From positions 1-22,131 of the forward strand of contig DATNQF010000072.1 of the NCBI GenBank assembly GCA_036702855.1: DNA of 22,131 bases. Reading direction: 5' to 3'. Under the pieces are notes generated by a model, which was given only the letters and a program-made list of their open reading frames with translations, searched no databases and had not been told where the DNA came from. Origin of the DNA: JACVSF01 sp036702855 (GTDB lineage: Bacteria > Cyanobacteriota > Cyanobacteriia > Phormidesmidales > Phormidesmidaceae). The position numbers and the translations under genes were made by a program. This document shows positions 14,396 to 21,541 of this stretch, piece by piece; position 1 is the first letter of the stretch; the number at the start of each line of letters is the position of its first letter.

Positions 14396-15289
14396 ATGCC
14401 CCTGACCGGAGCGTTAATTCCAGAGCCGACCGCTGATGGATCCTATACCTTTTTCTCCGAGGACTTCGGGGAATGGTTTCATAGCCGAGAAGGGGCTTAT
14501 GCCGAAGCGCGCAAGACCTATGTCGAGGCTACTGACTTGGCTTCTAGAGCCCAGTCCTCCCACCTGACTCTGCTCGATGTGTGCTATGGCTTGGGGTACA
14601 ACAGTGCCGCTGCCCTAGAAACAATTTGGCAAGTCAACCCAGATTGTCGGGTCACGTTAGTGGGGCTAGAGCTAGATGGGCGGGTACCCCAACGTGCGAT
14701 CGCACAACATCTCACCGAAGGCTGGTCACTGCCAGTCCAATCCATTTTGCAGACGCTTGCAAACGACAGCGAGATTCACACTTCCACGCTTGAAGCACGT
14801 CTCTTAATAGGCGATGCTCGCCAACAAATTCAAGCTTTGGTAAAGCAAGACTTCCAAGCCGACGTTATCTTTCTAGATCCCTTTTCTCCCCCCCACTGTC
14901 CTGAACTATGGACAGTAGAGTTCTTGAGACAGGTTGCTCAATGTCTTTGCCCAACCGGGCAGTTAGCTACTTACTCTTGTGCCGCTGCCGTTCGAGCAGC
15001 TCTCCTTTCAGCAGGTCTGCACATCGGTCCCAGTGAAGCTGTTGGCAGACGTTGGCCGGGCACGCTAGCTAGCTTCACGCAAGAGGGGCTGTTGCCCCTG
15101 TCCCCGCAGGAGCAGGAACACCTAGCCACTCGTGCTGCGGTTCCCTATCGAGACCCAGCACTAACCGACTCCTCGTCTCTAATCTGGGCTCGACGGCAGC
15201 AAGAGCAAACGCTTTCCTCCTTAGAACCCACCTCTCGCTGGCGCAAACGCTGGTTATCCTCCACGTCTCATGTGCCTATAGGAGACTGA
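14396..15289 (+). CDS. MnmC1-like SAM-dependent methyltransferase (tRNA wobble-uridine type)
   Basis: 297-aa protein of the MnmC methyltransferase domain family. The N-terminal PTADGSYTFFSEDFGEWFHSREGAYAEA-type block is characteristic. The SAM-binding motif is LLDVCYGLGYNS (59-70), followed by GLELD, the acidic LLIGDAR and FLDPFSPPHCPELW, the last corresponding to the catalytic-site segment of MnmC. E. coli MnmC also has an FAD oxidase half, which is absent here, as in many cyanobacterial homologues. The expected role is the last methylation in making mnm5(s2)U34 in tRNA, though the target is not proven. I chose ATG at 14396; a TTG at 14381 in frame is also possible, and neither has a clear ribosome site. 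A GC-rich hairpin (15084-15099) lies inside the gene. Confidence 0.8.
   Translation: MPLTGALIPEPTADGSYTFFSEDFGEWFHSREGAYAEARKTYVEATDLASRAQSSHLTLLDVCYGLGYNSAAALETIWQVNPDCRVTLVGLELDGRVPQRAIAQHLTEGWSLPVQSILQTLANDSEIHTSTLEARLLIGDARQQIQALVKQDFQADVIFLDPFSPPHCPELWTVEFLRQVAQCLCPTGQLATYSCAAAVRAALLSAGLHIGPSEAVGRRWPGTLASFTQEGLLPLSPQEQEHLATRAAVPYRDPALTDSSSLIWARRQQEQTLSSLEPTSRWRKRWLSSTSHVPIGD
15084..15099. repeat. GC-rich hairpin inside the methyltransferase gene
   Basis: AGGGGC (15084-15089) pairs with GCCCCT (15094-15099) across TGTT. The surrounding 20 bases differ at only two positions from the hairpin in the flv3-flv1 spacer (12288-12307). In the protein it encodes residues around 230-236 (GLLPLSP). 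Confidence 0.5.
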
Positions 15290-15391
15290 GAACCCTTCCA
15301 TGCCTAACTGACGTCCATGCCCACCTCAAACAACCAGCAGCCCACGCGACTGTGCTCTCGAACTGTGAGATCCTCGTAGAACCTTTGACTT

Positions 15392-16405
15392 GTGACTTAT
15401 TCAAATTCCGAACCCGCCAAAATCCTAGTTGTTGATGACCACGCTGCTAGTCGCATGACCGCCTCAGCGTTCCTCGACTTAGAAGGCTATGACGTGCTTG
15501 AGGCAGACTGCGGTTCTCAAGCGCTGAATTTTGTGTTTAAGGAAAAACCCGACCTGATCCTGCTCGATGTAATGATGCCAGGAATGGACGGGTTTGAAGT
15601 GTGTCAAAAGCTGAAACAGGACGAGCAAACCCGGCTGATTCCGGTGGTTTTCATCACAGCGCTGGACGATCGCCAGTCCCGGCTACGCGGAATTGAAGCG
15701 GGAGGCGATGACTTCTTGAGCAAGCCCTTCGACCAACTAGAGTTGTCTGCTCGGGTCAAGTCTCTGGTTCATCAGAAACGGCTAAATGAGGATCTTGACC
15801 ACGCGGAGAAAGTACTCTTCTCGATTGCCCGCACCGTTGAAATGCGGGATCCCAATACAGGCAACCACTGCGAGCGGTTGGTGGAAGCAGGTCGGGAGTT
15901 TGGTAATTTTTTGGGGCTTCCCTACGACCAAGTCCGTAGTCTCATGTGGGCAGGTTACCTCCATGACATTGGAAAGATCGGCATTCCAGATGCCATCTTG
16001 CTCAAAACAGGCGCTCTCACCCCTGAAGAACGGGCCGTTATGGAGCAGCATGTTTTCATTGGTGAACAGATTTGCCAGCCCCTACGAACGATGAGAGGCG
16101 TACTGCCCGTTATTCGTCATCACCACGAGCGTTGGGACGGGACAGGCTATCCAGGTAAGCTTGTCGGCGAAGACATTCCCCTACTCGCAAGGATTTTTCA
16201 ACTTCTAGATATCTATGATGCCTTAACGCATGAGCGGCCTTATAAGCTACCCCTTTCTGCTGAAGCCTCCTTGCAAGTCATGCGAGATGAAGTGGCTCGG
16301 GGCTGGCGCGACCCAGAGCTAATGGCTAAGTTTGAAAACTTTATTCGCTCCACTCAAATATCCCCAGGTTTGTTAGAGCAGCCAGCTTCTGTCAATCGTG
16401 CCTAG
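15392..16405 (+). CDS. Receiver / HD-GYP response regulator (RpfG type)
   Basis: 337-aa cytoplasmic two-component output protein. The receiver domain (9-125) has Asp15-Asp16, phospho-acceptor Asp59 in LLDVMMPGMDG, Thr89 and Lys111 (SKPFD). After a short helical linker the HD-GYP domain (about 140-330) has His191-Asp192 in HDIGKIGIPD and HHHERWDGTGYP (243-254), both complete, so cyclic-di-GMP hydrolysis is expected; some family members use other cyclic dinucleotides. The start is GTG at 15392, giving the normal distance to the first receiver strand. No strong ribosome site is seen. The cognate kinase is not in the window. A Trypco1 gene follows after 67 nt on the same strand. Confidence 0.92.
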   Translation: MTYSNSEPAKILVVDDHAASRMTASAFLDLEGYDVLEADCGSQALNFVFKEKPDLILLDVMMPGMDGFEVCQKLKQDEQTRLIPVVFITALDDRQSRLRGIEAGGDDFLSKPFDQLELSARVKSLVHQKRLNEDLDHAEKVLFSIARTVEMRDPNTGNHCERLVEAGREFGNFLGLPYDQVRSLMWAGYLHDIGKIGIPDAILLKTGALTPEERAVMEQHVFIGEQICQPLRTMRGVLPVIRHHHERWDGTGYPGKLVGEDIPLLARIFQLLDIYDALTHERPYKLPLSAEASLQVMRDEVARGWRDPELMAKFENFIRSTQISPGLLEQPASVNRA

Positions 16406-16460
16406 ACAGCCGTGTCTAGACAGCGGTAAGCATAGACGTCAAGATAGACGCCAGCCAAGT
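16402..16460. repeat. Short repeats spanning the end of the HD-GYP gene
   Basis: CTAGACAGC occurs at 16402-16410 and again at 16416-16424, the first copy containing the stop codon. TGTCTAGACA (16413-16422) is a perfect palindrome. TAGACG occurs twice further on (TAGACGTCA and TAGACGCCA). The group lies 12-70 nt before the Trypco1 start and could be an operator. Confidence 0.4.
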
Positions 16461-16472
16461 TATCTGTAGACC

Positions 16473-16808
16473 ATGAGCGACATTATCCACACTTCTATCT
16501 CCGCTGAAGAATCCATTATTTTGTTTGAAATCAGCAACGCTCAAGGACCAGGGCGCTTGGGCGGCGTCAAACCGATGGAACTGGCAACCAAGTCAGCTCA
16601 GGCGCTTGGGCAAGCCATGGGTACCATTCAAGCTCTGGCAAACCGCACGATGGAAACGATCAATCAACTGCCTAGAAAGCCCTCAGAGTTTGAGCTGGAG
16701 TTTGGTATCAAAATTGATGCTGAAGCGGGTGCCCTCATTGCTAAAGGGAGTGAAGAAGGCAATCTGCGGGTCAAACTAGTCTGGCGTGAGCAAAACAATT
16801 CAAATTAG
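16473..16808 (+). CDS. Trypco1 (trypsin-co-occurring domain 1, CU044_2847 type) small protein
   Basis: 111-aa single-domain protein. The C-terminal part FELEFGIKIDAEAGALIAKG (around residues 72-92), followed by LRVKLVW, is the typical end of the CU044_2847/Trypco1 family. The N-terminal part begins with a strand-like IILFEISN, then a helix (MELATKSAQALGQAMGTIQALANRT-like) rich in small residues. The domain was named for its frequent association with trypsin-like peptidases in predicted bacterial conflict and regulated-assembly systems; its molecular function is not established. No peptidase gene is in this window. It lies 67 nt after the HD-GYP gene and 163 nt before a 445-aa unknown protein, all on the same strand. 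Start ATG at 16473 has no strong ribosome site. Confidence 0.75.
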   Translation: MSDIIHTSISAEESIILFEISNAQGPGRLGGVKPMELATKSAQALGQAMGTIQALANRTMETINQLPRKPSEFELEFGIKIDAEAGALIAKGSEEGNLRVKLVWREQNNSN

Positions 16809-16971
16809 TCAGCGGTTGTTCAGCAGTTGTTCTTGTTATTGCAAGCTGAGCAAAGGAAACCTTGAAGGGCTCTAGCTTTTTGTCAGCTTTGTTTTTCTCC
16901 CCTTAGGTAGTTTTCGAGCTTCCCCTCCAGTCCCTACCCTCAGTAGTGCACCCTGTGATTGAGGCTCAACT

Positions 16972-18309
16972 GTGGACGACCGCTTAGAACGCTCTAGGGA
17001 ACTCAAGCAAGCCCTGCGGACTTTTGTGCTTGATGCTGAGGGCGAATTGGCAACGGCACTGGAAGTCTACAGCGCAGACCAGATGGCAAAGTGGTCAAAG
17101 ACTCAACTTCAGGGCATTAGTCGCAATGACCTCGTCATTGACATGTTTCTCACAGAGGGCGAAGTTGGCGAGCAAACTCCCCTTAATCTCTTTGTTCAAA
17201 GTCAGTCAACCCTATCGGAATCGGACAAGGCCTTAATTGAAGCCTGGCAGCGTAGCTTTAATGGGCTCTTTGTGGTGCTAGATACTGCACCTGATTATTT
17301 TGACTTGAGAAACTGGCTGACCGAGAAGCAGTACCGGGTCAAACCGAATGGGTTGCAAGCCGCCGAAACTCTGGCAAGGCTCAAGCCTGGAGAGATCGTG
17401 CTCACTCGCATTTCTCCGTTGACAGATACGGATTGGATTTTTTCTGGCCCCATGCAACTGCTAGGGAAATTAGGCAAGCCGAAACTGGCTGTGGCCATTG
17501 GCAACTTCAAAGACCAGTTCAATCAGCATCTCTATGGCGACGCTCCCGACCTAATGGAGGAGGCTTGGCAGTCAGTAGAGCGCTATCACCAAGAGTTCAC
17601 CGACTTTTTTGAGGGCGATGAAGTCACCCTATCGGGCTACGAACTCAATAAGAAAATGGCCCAGTTTCAGGAGCGTAACCTGCAACAGCGGTTGGATGCA
17701 GCGGGCATCGACAGCGATAAATCCTTGGCCGAACTGGCCGAGGAAGCTGGGCTCTCTGATGAAGAGATTGCCGAGTCGGCAGCCGAGTTGGGTGCGGAGG
17801 CCGGAATTGCTCAGCAGCTTTTAGATAAGCAGAAAACGCTGAAGATGGTAATGCCCAAAATTGACCTCCCAGATGCCCTGCGCAAAGCCGAAGCAGTGAC
17901 AGTACTGGTGCATCCACGTTGGGGTCAAGCTTTTTTGACGGATTACAGCCGATTGACTCAGCTTCTTGCAAATCCAGAACAAGAGCCTGAGGCGCTCGAT
18001 AAGCTGTTGCTGAAGTACCTCAAAGACCCCACTATTACTACCTATGTCTGGTATCGTTTAGCTCACGAGTTTCCAGATGCTTTGGAGACTGCTCTACGAC
18101 GGGCACTCGCTCGTCCTGAGTTTGACCTGAAACACGATCTTGATGGCCTGCTAAGAACTTTCGAGAAGCCCCTAAAACCTGGCCTGCCGGAAATTGCAAG
18201 TGTTCCTTTGCACCTGCATGACCTTTTTCAGGAAGCCCTAGCCGAAGTAAATGCCAGTAAGTCGAAGAACAAGAAAGGCAAAGTCAAGCAGAAGGCTGGT
18301 TTTGGTTAA
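16972..18309 (+). CDS. Uncharacterised 445-aa protein
   Basis: Not assigned to a known family. The start is GTG with GAGG 7 nt upstream (16961-16964). Residues 1-180 look like a mixed alpha/beta domain with VIDMFLTEGEVGEQTPLNLF and a strand-turn-rich stretch LKPGEIVLTRISPL, then DTDWIFSGPMQLLGKLGKP. Residues 190-290 are acidic and helical (coiled-coil-like), including an Ala/Glu-rich helix pair LAELAEEAGLSDEEIAESAAEL. Residues 300-420 are helical with VLVHPRWGQAFL. The C-terminus is Lys-rich (SKSKNKKGKVKQKAG), suitable for contact with nucleic acid or membrane. No signal peptide or membrane helix is seen, so it is cytoplasmic. It follows the Trypco1 gene on the same strand and its stop codon overlaps that of the convergent kinase-like gene by 4 nt. 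Confidence 0.75.
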   Translation: MDDRLERSRELKQALRTFVLDAEGELATALEVYSADQMAKWSKTQLQGISRNDLVIDMFLTEGEVGEQTPLNLFVQSQSTLSESDKALIEAWQRSFNGLFVVLDTAPDYFDLRNWLTEKQYRVKPNGLQAAETLARLKPGEIVLTRISPLTDTDWIFSGPMQLLGKLGKPKLAVAIGNFKDQFNQHLYGDAPDLMEEAWQSVERYHQEFTDFFEGDEVTLSGYELNKKMAQFQERNLQQRLDAAGIDSDKSLAELAEEAGLSDEEIAESAAELGAEAGIAQQLLDKQKTLKMVMPKIDLPDALRKAEAVTVLVHPRWGQAFLTDYSRLTQLLANPEQEPEALDKLLLKYLKDPTITTYVWYRLAHEFPDALETALRRALARPEFDLKHDLDGLLRTFEKPLKPGLPEIASVPLHLHDLFQEALAEVNASKSKNKKGKVKQKAGFG

Positions 18310-18983
18310 CGCGTTTGCAGGCGACGGGGGCGAGAGCGCTGGCGTAGGGGTGCAGTCAACCGCCGAAACTTCCGATAGCCAGCACGCACCCAGTCCAACA
18401 AACGGTAGGGCACCTGGATTCGGAAAGGGGCCAAAAGCGGTCGGTAAATCCAGTAATAAGCCTTTTTAAGATCGGTCCAGGCAGAACAGGAGCCTTGATT
18501 GAGGAAGTCGGAGATATCCACGACCAGTCCTCTGCCTTCGTGCATCATGACATTGCGCCCGTGGACATCATGGGGGTGGAGTCCCCGGCTGCGGGCGAAT
18601 GTGAGCGCAGCATCGATGTCTTGAATTACCTGCTTAGGAATTGTTAATCCTCGGTGGAGACAGTCATAGAGGGTAATTCCGTACAGTCGCTTGAGCACCA
18701 GGAAGGGGGCTTCAGCATACAAACACTCAGAAAAAGCTGGGTGAGATCCGAGCTGTTGGTAGACCTGCACCTCTTCCTCAAATCCAGGGCGTCCGGGTGC
18801 ATAGATTTTGACCACTTGGTCAGGATAGTCCGGATGGCAAAAGACGGCGGCATAGTTGCCAGCGCCCACAAGCTGCCAGGGAGGAGGCATCTTATGCACC
18901 ACCACTGGGTTATGGGGATCAATGCTTTCAACTTTGAGACTAGGCAGTAGCTCCCGATGGATGGTCTTGATCAATGGTTCCAT
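18306..18983 (-). CDS. Small serine/threonine-kinase-like protein
   Basis: 225-aa protein with a compact protein-kinase/lipopolysaccharide-kinase-like fold. It shows a glycine loop GAGNYAAVF (40-48), Lys59 in VVKIYAPG, Glu70-Glu71 as candidates for the helix-C glutamate, the catalytic loop HPHDVHGRN with Asp139 and Asn144, and Asp156 in VVDISDF as the metal-binding aspartate. All key residues are present, so it is probably active. It lacks the large C-lobe of a full eukaryotic-type kinase and resembles the short stand-alone kinases common in cyanobacteria. The C-terminus is very basic (RQRSRPRRLQ). I chose ATG at 18981-18983, which has GGAAGG close upstream; an upstream in-frame ATG adds 17 residues that do not look like family sequence. 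The substrate is unknown. Confidence 0.75.
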   Translation of the reverse strand: MEPLIKTIHRELLPSLKVESIDPHNPVVVHKMPPPWQLVGAGNYAAVFCHPDYPDQVVKIYAPGRPGFEEEVQVYQQLGSHPAFSECLYAEAPFLVLKRLYGITLYDCLHRGLTIPKQVIQDIDAALTFARSRGLHPHDVHGRNVMMHEGRGLVVDISDFLNQGSCSAWTDLKKAYYWIYRPLLAPFRIQVPYRLLDWVRAGYRKFRRLTAPLRQRSRPRRLQTR

Positions 18984-19073
18984 ATGCCTTCCGTCTATCT
19001 TAGGAAAGGGCTGGAAACAGCATAACGCGGGCATTTAGCTGATGGAACAGACTGATCGGCTGGCTCGAAATTC

Positions 19074-19508
19074 TTAACGAATGATAAGTACTATGCCTGC
19101 AAAGAGTAGTCCTAGACCGACCAGCTTGCTCAGGTTTAGGGCATGTACCTCAGCCCCTAAAAGGCCATATTGGTCAACTACGGCCCCTAGCACAAACTGA
19201 GTTGCCACCATGACGGTAAAGGCAGTCGCCAACCCTAAACGCGGCACAATGTAGCTGATCACTCCGACGATCACTAGACCCAGAATGCCCGCAGTGTAGG
19301 CGTACCAGGGTACGTTTTGCCAGGCTCTTAGATTGCCACCTTTTGCGAGTAGCATCAGAAAGGTCACCAGCAGTCCACCGCTGCCGTAGGTAATAAAGAC
19401 GCTCTCTAGGGTGCCAAGCTGTTTGTCCATCAGCCCTATGAACTGGCTTTGCAAGACAATAGCGACCCCGCCTAAAATGGCAACAATTCCCAGAAAGGCA
19501 ATATTCAC
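19074..19508 (-). CDS. YdcZ-type DMT family transporter-like membrane protein (DUF606)
   Basis: 144-aa inner-membrane protein with about five hydrophobic segments (about 5-24, 37-58, 69-87, 92-112, 124-143). Sequence blocks such as QSQFIGLMDKQLGTLESVF and GGLLVTFLMLL match the short single-repeat DMT family (YdcZ), which probably works as a dimer. Substrate is unknown. Start GTG at 19506-19508 has AGGAG (19516-19520 complement) 7 nt upstream. It lies 90 nt upstream of the kinase-like gene on the same strand, so the two may be co-transcribed. Confidence 0.85.
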   Translation of the reverse strand: MNIAFLGIVAILGGVAIVLQSQFIGLMDKQLGTLESVFITYGSGGLLVTFLMLLAKGGNLRAWQNVPWYAYTAGILGLVIVGVISYIVPRLGLATAFTVMVATQFVLGAVVDQYGLLGAEVHALNLSKLVGLGLLFAGIVLIIR

Positions 19509-19679
19509 GTGCTGGCTCCTGCTGTGTAAGTGACCGAAGAAATCCCAAAGAAACAGTTTTACACGCTTTTGCAGGGAGTCAGTCTGCCTTAAGGGCAGGT
19601 AAATAACTAGAAAAGTAGATTAACTGAAGAATCTGCTAATTTGGGCGAGGCTGGGGCCTGCTGTGAGAAGAGGATGGGG

Positions 19680-20354
19680 ATGGAACAGGGTAGATGGAGG
19701 ATGCGAACTGCTAAGCCAGTACAAGCGCAAGCTGACTTGGCAGCGCTTGCACTATTCCGCCTGCTTCTAGGGTTGATAGGCCTATTCTGCTGGCCTCAGC
19801 CTATACAAGCTGAGGACTCTAGCCTTCCCCTGGAACCAGCAGAAGCTAATTACTTGCGACCCTCAGAAGCTTGCCCCGGTGAGCTAGAAACTCTAGTGAC
19901 AGGCCTGTTGCGCGACTTACCCACCTACAGCAATCTAGTGGCGGGTCGCACAGTGGGGCGAATTCCTCCGCCAGAGTGGCCGTTTGGGGGCGTGCTGCTC
20001 GTGAGCCTACCCGACTACACGCCGATTGACTTGGCGAGTCGCACTTTCAGTGATCTACCTCCAGCGGATCCCGATACTCAGCAGGTCTTCTTCACAACAC
20101 TAGAGCGGCAGTACGTCAGAGAAGAGTCTGTTTTGCTGCAACATTACCACTGGCTCTTTTTGACCCCAAGCGATCGCGGTTGGCAGATGGTTTTCATGTA
20201 TTCCAGCGTTGGCCCTTACCCAGCATCGGCTCGACCGCCTAGCCCTCCACAAGACAGCACCTATGGCATTACGGGTCAGGCAGTGCGGCTCTGGCTGAGG
20301 GACTGTCGGGCCAGGTCGGTGTACCCAGTTGAGTCAGGAGAAACGGGGCGGTAG
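19680..20354 (+). CDS. Predicted secreted hypothetical protein
   Basis: 224-aa protein with an N-terminal hydrophobic segment (about 20-38: LAALALFRLLLGLIGLF) ending in PIQA-EDSS, a plausible signal-peptidase site near residue 44, so it is probably periplasmic or thylakoid-lumenal. The mature part has CPGELETLVTGLLRDLPTYS and a region with VFFTTLERQYV and HYHWLFLTPSDRGWQMVFMYSS, resembling conserved cyanobacterial proteins of unknown function. Two cysteines (in ACPGE and LRDCRA) may form a disulphide. I chose ATG at 19680 with AGAGG 6 nt upstream; ATG at 19674, ATG at 19698 or TTG at 19641 are alternatives. Its last 79 nt overlap the end of cofH on the other strand. Confidence 0.65.
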   Translation: MEQGRWRMRTAKPVQAQADLAALALFRLLLGLIGLFCWPQPIQAEDSSLPLEPAEANYLRPSEACPGELETLVTGLLRDLPTYSNLVAGRTVGRIPPPEWPFGGVLLVSLPDYTPIDLASRTFSDLPPADPDTQQVFFTTLERQYVREESVLLQHYHWLFLTPSDRGWQMVFMYSSVGPYPASARPPSPPQDSTYGITGQAVRLWLRDCRARSVYPVESGETGR

Positions 20355-21469
20355 AGGGTGTCGCGCTGCTGGGCGGGTCGATTAAGGGATGCGATCGCAC
20401 CCCTTAATTCCTCGACACTGAGACAGGTGCCACCTTGGGCTCCGGCCATTGAGGTAATGTGTTCCTCCATAAGCGTGCCACCCAAGTCATTGCAACCCCA
20501 GCTCAAAGCTTCGGTGGCACCGTCTAGGCCCAGCTTGACCCAACTTGGCTGATGATTTGAAATCCAGTTGCCTAAGTAAATGCGGGCAACTGCAGTAAGT
20601 AGGAGGGCATCGGCTAGCACAGGCTGATCACGCCCCACCCGCTTTCTCAGGGGTTTAGGTGCTTCCTGACCCACAAAAGGCAGCAGGATAAATTCGGTGA
20701 TAGCGACTGGGTAGCCTGCTTCACGAGACTGGCGCTGCAAGGTGCGAAGCTGGTCAAAGTGGTGAATCTGCTGGGCTGGGGTTTCGATGTGGCCAGAGAG
20801 CATCGTGCTAGTGGTGGGCAAACCAATTTGATGGGCCAAGCCGACAATCTCTAGCCAGGTCGCCGAGTTAATTTTCTCTGGACAAAGCACCTTGCGAACC
20901 TCATCGTCCAGCACCTCGGCAGCGGTACCCGGCAGAGACTCTACTCCACCGTCGAGTAGGGCGAGCAGCACATCTCGGTAGCTCAGCCCGTCTTCCCGTG
21001 CGATGAACTGCACCTCTTGAGGGGAAAAGGCGTGCAGATGCAGATCGGGAAATTCGTCTTTGATGGTGCGGAGCAGTTGCAGGTAATACTTGAGGGAGCT
21101 GCCGTCGATTTTGGCGTAGGGGTTTAAGCCGCCCTGCATGCAAATTTCGGTTGCGCCTCGCTGCACGCCATCTGCTGCCTTTTCTAAAATCGGTCCCCAG
21201 TCGAGCCAGTAAGCGCCTTCTTGATCCTGGTCGCGGCGAAAGGCGCAGAAGCTACAGTGCTGCTCGCAAATATTGGTGTAGTTGAGGTTGCGATTGACTA
21301 CATAAGTCACTGTCTCTCCCGCCTGACGTTGACGCAGGGTGTCTGCGGTGTCGCGAATAGCTGCGATCGCATCTGGCTCCTGCTGCTGCAAGAGCACTAG
21401 CCCTTGTTCGGGAGATAAATCAGCGCCTGCCAGTGCTTCTTCAAGAATTCGTATTGCTGTTGTTGCCAT
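20276..21469 (-). CDS. cofH: CofH, radical-SAM subunit of F0 (8-hydroxy-5-deazaflavin) synthase
   Basis: 397-aa radical-SAM enzyme that, with CofG, builds the deazaflavin F0 from tyrosine and 5-amino-6-ribitylaminouracil. Cyanobacteria use F0 mainly as the antenna pigment of DNA photolyase. The 4Fe-4S motif is CEQHCSFC with Cys68, Cys72 and Cys75, followed by AFRRDQDQEGAYWL. Further family marks are GATEICMQGGLNPYAKID, LHAFSPQEV, GGVESLPGTAAEVLDDEVR, TSTMLSGHIET and ITSMAGAQGG. ATG at 21467-21469 is chosen; a GTG at 21490 would add 7 residues. The C-terminus after DTLYRP carries about 22 residues that appear extra for the family and are encoded in the overlap with the convergent secreted-protein gene. 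cofG is not in the window. It diverges from mgtE. Confidence 0.95.
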   Translation of the reverse strand: MATTAIRILEEALAGADLSPEQGLVLLQQQEPDAIAAIRDTADTLRQRQAGETVTYVVNRNLNYTNICEQHCSFCAFRRDQDQEGAYWLDWGPILEKAADGVQRGATEICMQGGLNPYAKIDGSSLKYYLQLLRTIKDEFPDLHLHAFSPQEVQFIAREDGLSYRDVLLALLDGGVESLPGTAAEVLDDEVRKVLCPEKINSATWLEIVGLAHQIGLPTTSTMLSGHIETPAQQIHHFDQLRTLQRQSREAGYPVAITEFILLPFVGQEAPKPLRKRVGRDQPVLADALLLTAVARIYLGNWISNHQPSWVKLGLDGATEALSWGCNDLGGTLMEEHITSMAGAQGGTCLSVEELRGAIASLNRPAQQRDTLYRPVSPDSTGYTDLARQSLSQSRTA

Positions 21470-21541
21470 TCGCTTCACCCAGTGCCTCACCGTCTTAATA
21501 TCAATTGTGACGAGTGATTTGCAACTGCGGGGGGATTGACG

